64,000 nt of DNA from assembly GCF_039536205.1 (NCBI RefSeq), contig NZ_BAAAYL010000001.1, positions 5,952,001-6,016,000 of the forward strand, given 5' to 3'. The stretch's first letter is position 1; each line of letters opens with the position of its first letter. Source of the DNA: Streptomyces sannanensis. Lineage in GTDB: Bacteria; Actinomycetota; Actinomycetes; Streptomycetales; Streptomycetaceae. This document shows, piece by piece, positions 63,056 through 64,000 of this stretch. Under the pieces are notes generated by a model. It saw nothing but the letters and a program-made list of their open reading frames with translations, had not been told where the DNA came from and made no database searches. The position numbers and the translations under genes were made by a program.

Positions 63056-64000
63056 ATGGCCTTGTTGCCGACCCGTTCCGCAGACAGCACGACCCGAGCC
63101 GCGGCTCTTCGTGAGGCGCTGGCCTCACGAGTCGTCGTCGCCGACGGCGCGATGGGCACCATGCTCCAGGCGCAGGACCCCTCTCTGGAGGACTTCCAGC
63201 AGCTCGAGGGTTGCAACGAGGTCCTGAACGTCACCCGCCCCGACATCGTCCGCTCCGTCCACGAGGCCTACTACTCGGTGGGCGTCGACTGCGTGGAGAC
63301 CAACACCTTCGGAGCGAACCTCGCGGCGCTGGGCGAGTACGACATCGCGCACCGCATCGTCGAGCTGTCGGAAGCCGGCGCCCGGATCGCCCGTGAGACC
63401 GCGGACGGCTTCACGGCGAAGGACGGCCGCGCCCGCTGGGTGCTCGGCTCGATGGGCCCCGGCACCAAGCTGCCGACCCTGGGACACGCCCCGTACGCCG
63501 CCCTGCGCGACGCGTACCAGCAGAACGCCGAGGGCCTGATCTCCGGCGGCGCGGACGCGCTGCTGGTGGAGACCACCCAGGACCTCCTCCAGACCAAGGC
63601 CGCCGTGCTCGGCGCCCGGCGCGCCCTGCACGTGGCCGGCCTCGACCTCCCGCTGATTGTTTCCGTCACCGTGGAGACGACCGGCACGATGCTGCTCGGC
63701 TCGGAGATCGGCGCCGCACTGACGGCCCTGGAGCCGCTGGGCGTCGACATGATCGGTCTGAACTGTGCCACCGGCCCCGCCGAGATGAGCGAGCACCTGC
63801 GCTACCTCGCCAGGAACTCCCGTATCCGGCTGTCCTGCATGCCGAACGCCGGTCTGCCGGTTCTCGGCAAGGACGGCGCGCACTACCCTCTGACGGCGGC
63901 CGAGCTGGCCGACGCCCAGGAGAACTTCGTCCGCGAGTACGGTCTCTCCCTGGTCGGCGGCTGCTGCGGTACGACACCGGAGCACCTGCGTCAGGTCGTC
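63056..64000 (+). CDS. metH: Cobalamin-dependent methionine synthase, 3' partial
   Basis: The visible 315 residues are the homocysteine-binding (S-methyltransferase) barrel: VVADGAMGTMLQAQDPSLED, VGVDCVETNTFGANLAALGE, DMIGLNCATGPAEMSEHLRY, and VGGCCGTTPEHLRQVV with two of the zinc-binding Cys. The folate, B12 and activation domains lie beyond the window. ATG 63056 has GGGAG upstream. The 185-bp leader was inspected for a cobalamin or SAM riboswitch, and none was recognisable by eye. Its neighbour gylR is divergent, as in S. coelicolor. Confidence 0.94.
   Translation, partial: MALLPTRSADSTTRAAALREALASRVVVADGAMGTMLQAQDPSLEDFQQLEGCNEVLNVTRPDIVRSVHEAYYSVGVDCVETNTFGANLAALGEYDIAHRIVELSEAGARIARETADGFTAKDGRARWVLGSMGPGTKLPTLGHAPYAALRDAYQQNAEGLISGGADALLVETTQDLLQTKAAVLGARRALHVAGLDLPLIVSVTVETTGTMLLGSEIGAALTALEPLGVDMIGLNCATGPAEMSEHLRYLARNSRIRLSCMPNAGLPVLGKDGAHYPLTAAELADAQENFVREYGLSLVGGCCGTTPEHLRQVV

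Overview
The window is high-GC actinobacterial DNA and almost certainly a Streptomyces chromosome. GTG starts are frequent, Streptomyces-type families are everywhere (SARP-ATPase regulator, MarR/DHA2 efflux pair, vanadium haloperoxidase-like protein, HelD-type helicase), and the right end carries the order glpD-glpK-glpF-gylR-metH known from the Streptomyces coelicolor glycerol locus. The window opens inside a peptidoglycan-binding protein gene and closes inside metH.

Layout. 0-6 kb: an ornithine cyclodeaminase-family gene, a scrap-yard of three unrelated truncated genes (integrase, helicase, SMC-like ATPase), then a large HelD-like helicase. 6-14.9 kb: MarR/MFS efflux operon, secreted cupredoxin, and a divergent APC permease / aldehyde dehydrogenase pair with a downstream AsnC regulator. 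14.9-19.7 kb: TnpB remnant with its RNA-like right end, a broken SARP regulator, a metallo-beta-lactamase-fold gene, a broken SnoaL-like gene and cyclophilin. 20-39.5 kb is a defence and plasticity island. It holds an RHH-PIN toxin-antitoxin pair, a 5'-truncated SUV3-like helicase and a complete overlapping four-gene operon TIGR02677-02678-02680-02679. That operon is a Wadjet-type SMC anti-plasmid system of the DUF2397/DUF2398/DUF2399 class. Next come two large proteins of unknown function and a graveyard: a truncated paralogue of one of them, a WD40 remnant, an AraC remnant, a second toxin-antitoxin pair with a frameshifted toxin, and a second degraded HelD-like gene. The island ends at an odd class II tRNA-like gene. 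40-49.4 kb: hydrolases, haloperoxidase-like protein, MscS channel, VWA protein/lipoprotein pair, GNAT and NADP-type glutamate dehydrogenase. 49.4-54.2 kb: GH15 hydrolase, an intact IS1182-family element inserted exactly in the terminal CTAG of a 178-bp MITE, a secreted phospholipase A2 and an ABC-F tail. 54.2-64 kb: aminotransferase, a frameshifted membrane protein, ECF sigma/anti-sigma pair, and the glycerol operon with its GylR regulator and metH.

How it works together. The permease, dehydrogenase and AsnC genes look like one amine or amino-acid catabolic unit whose divergent promoters share an inverted repeat. The gyl genes import (GlpF), phosphorylate (GlpK) and oxidise (GlpD) glycerol under GylR. 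The Wadjet operon should sense and cut circular plasmid DNA. The remnants around it (a second SMC-like fragment at 2.2 kb, a second HelD tail, a second copy of the 704-residue protein) suggest repeated gain and loss of defence modules. No CRISPR array, rRNA or intact prophage was seen.
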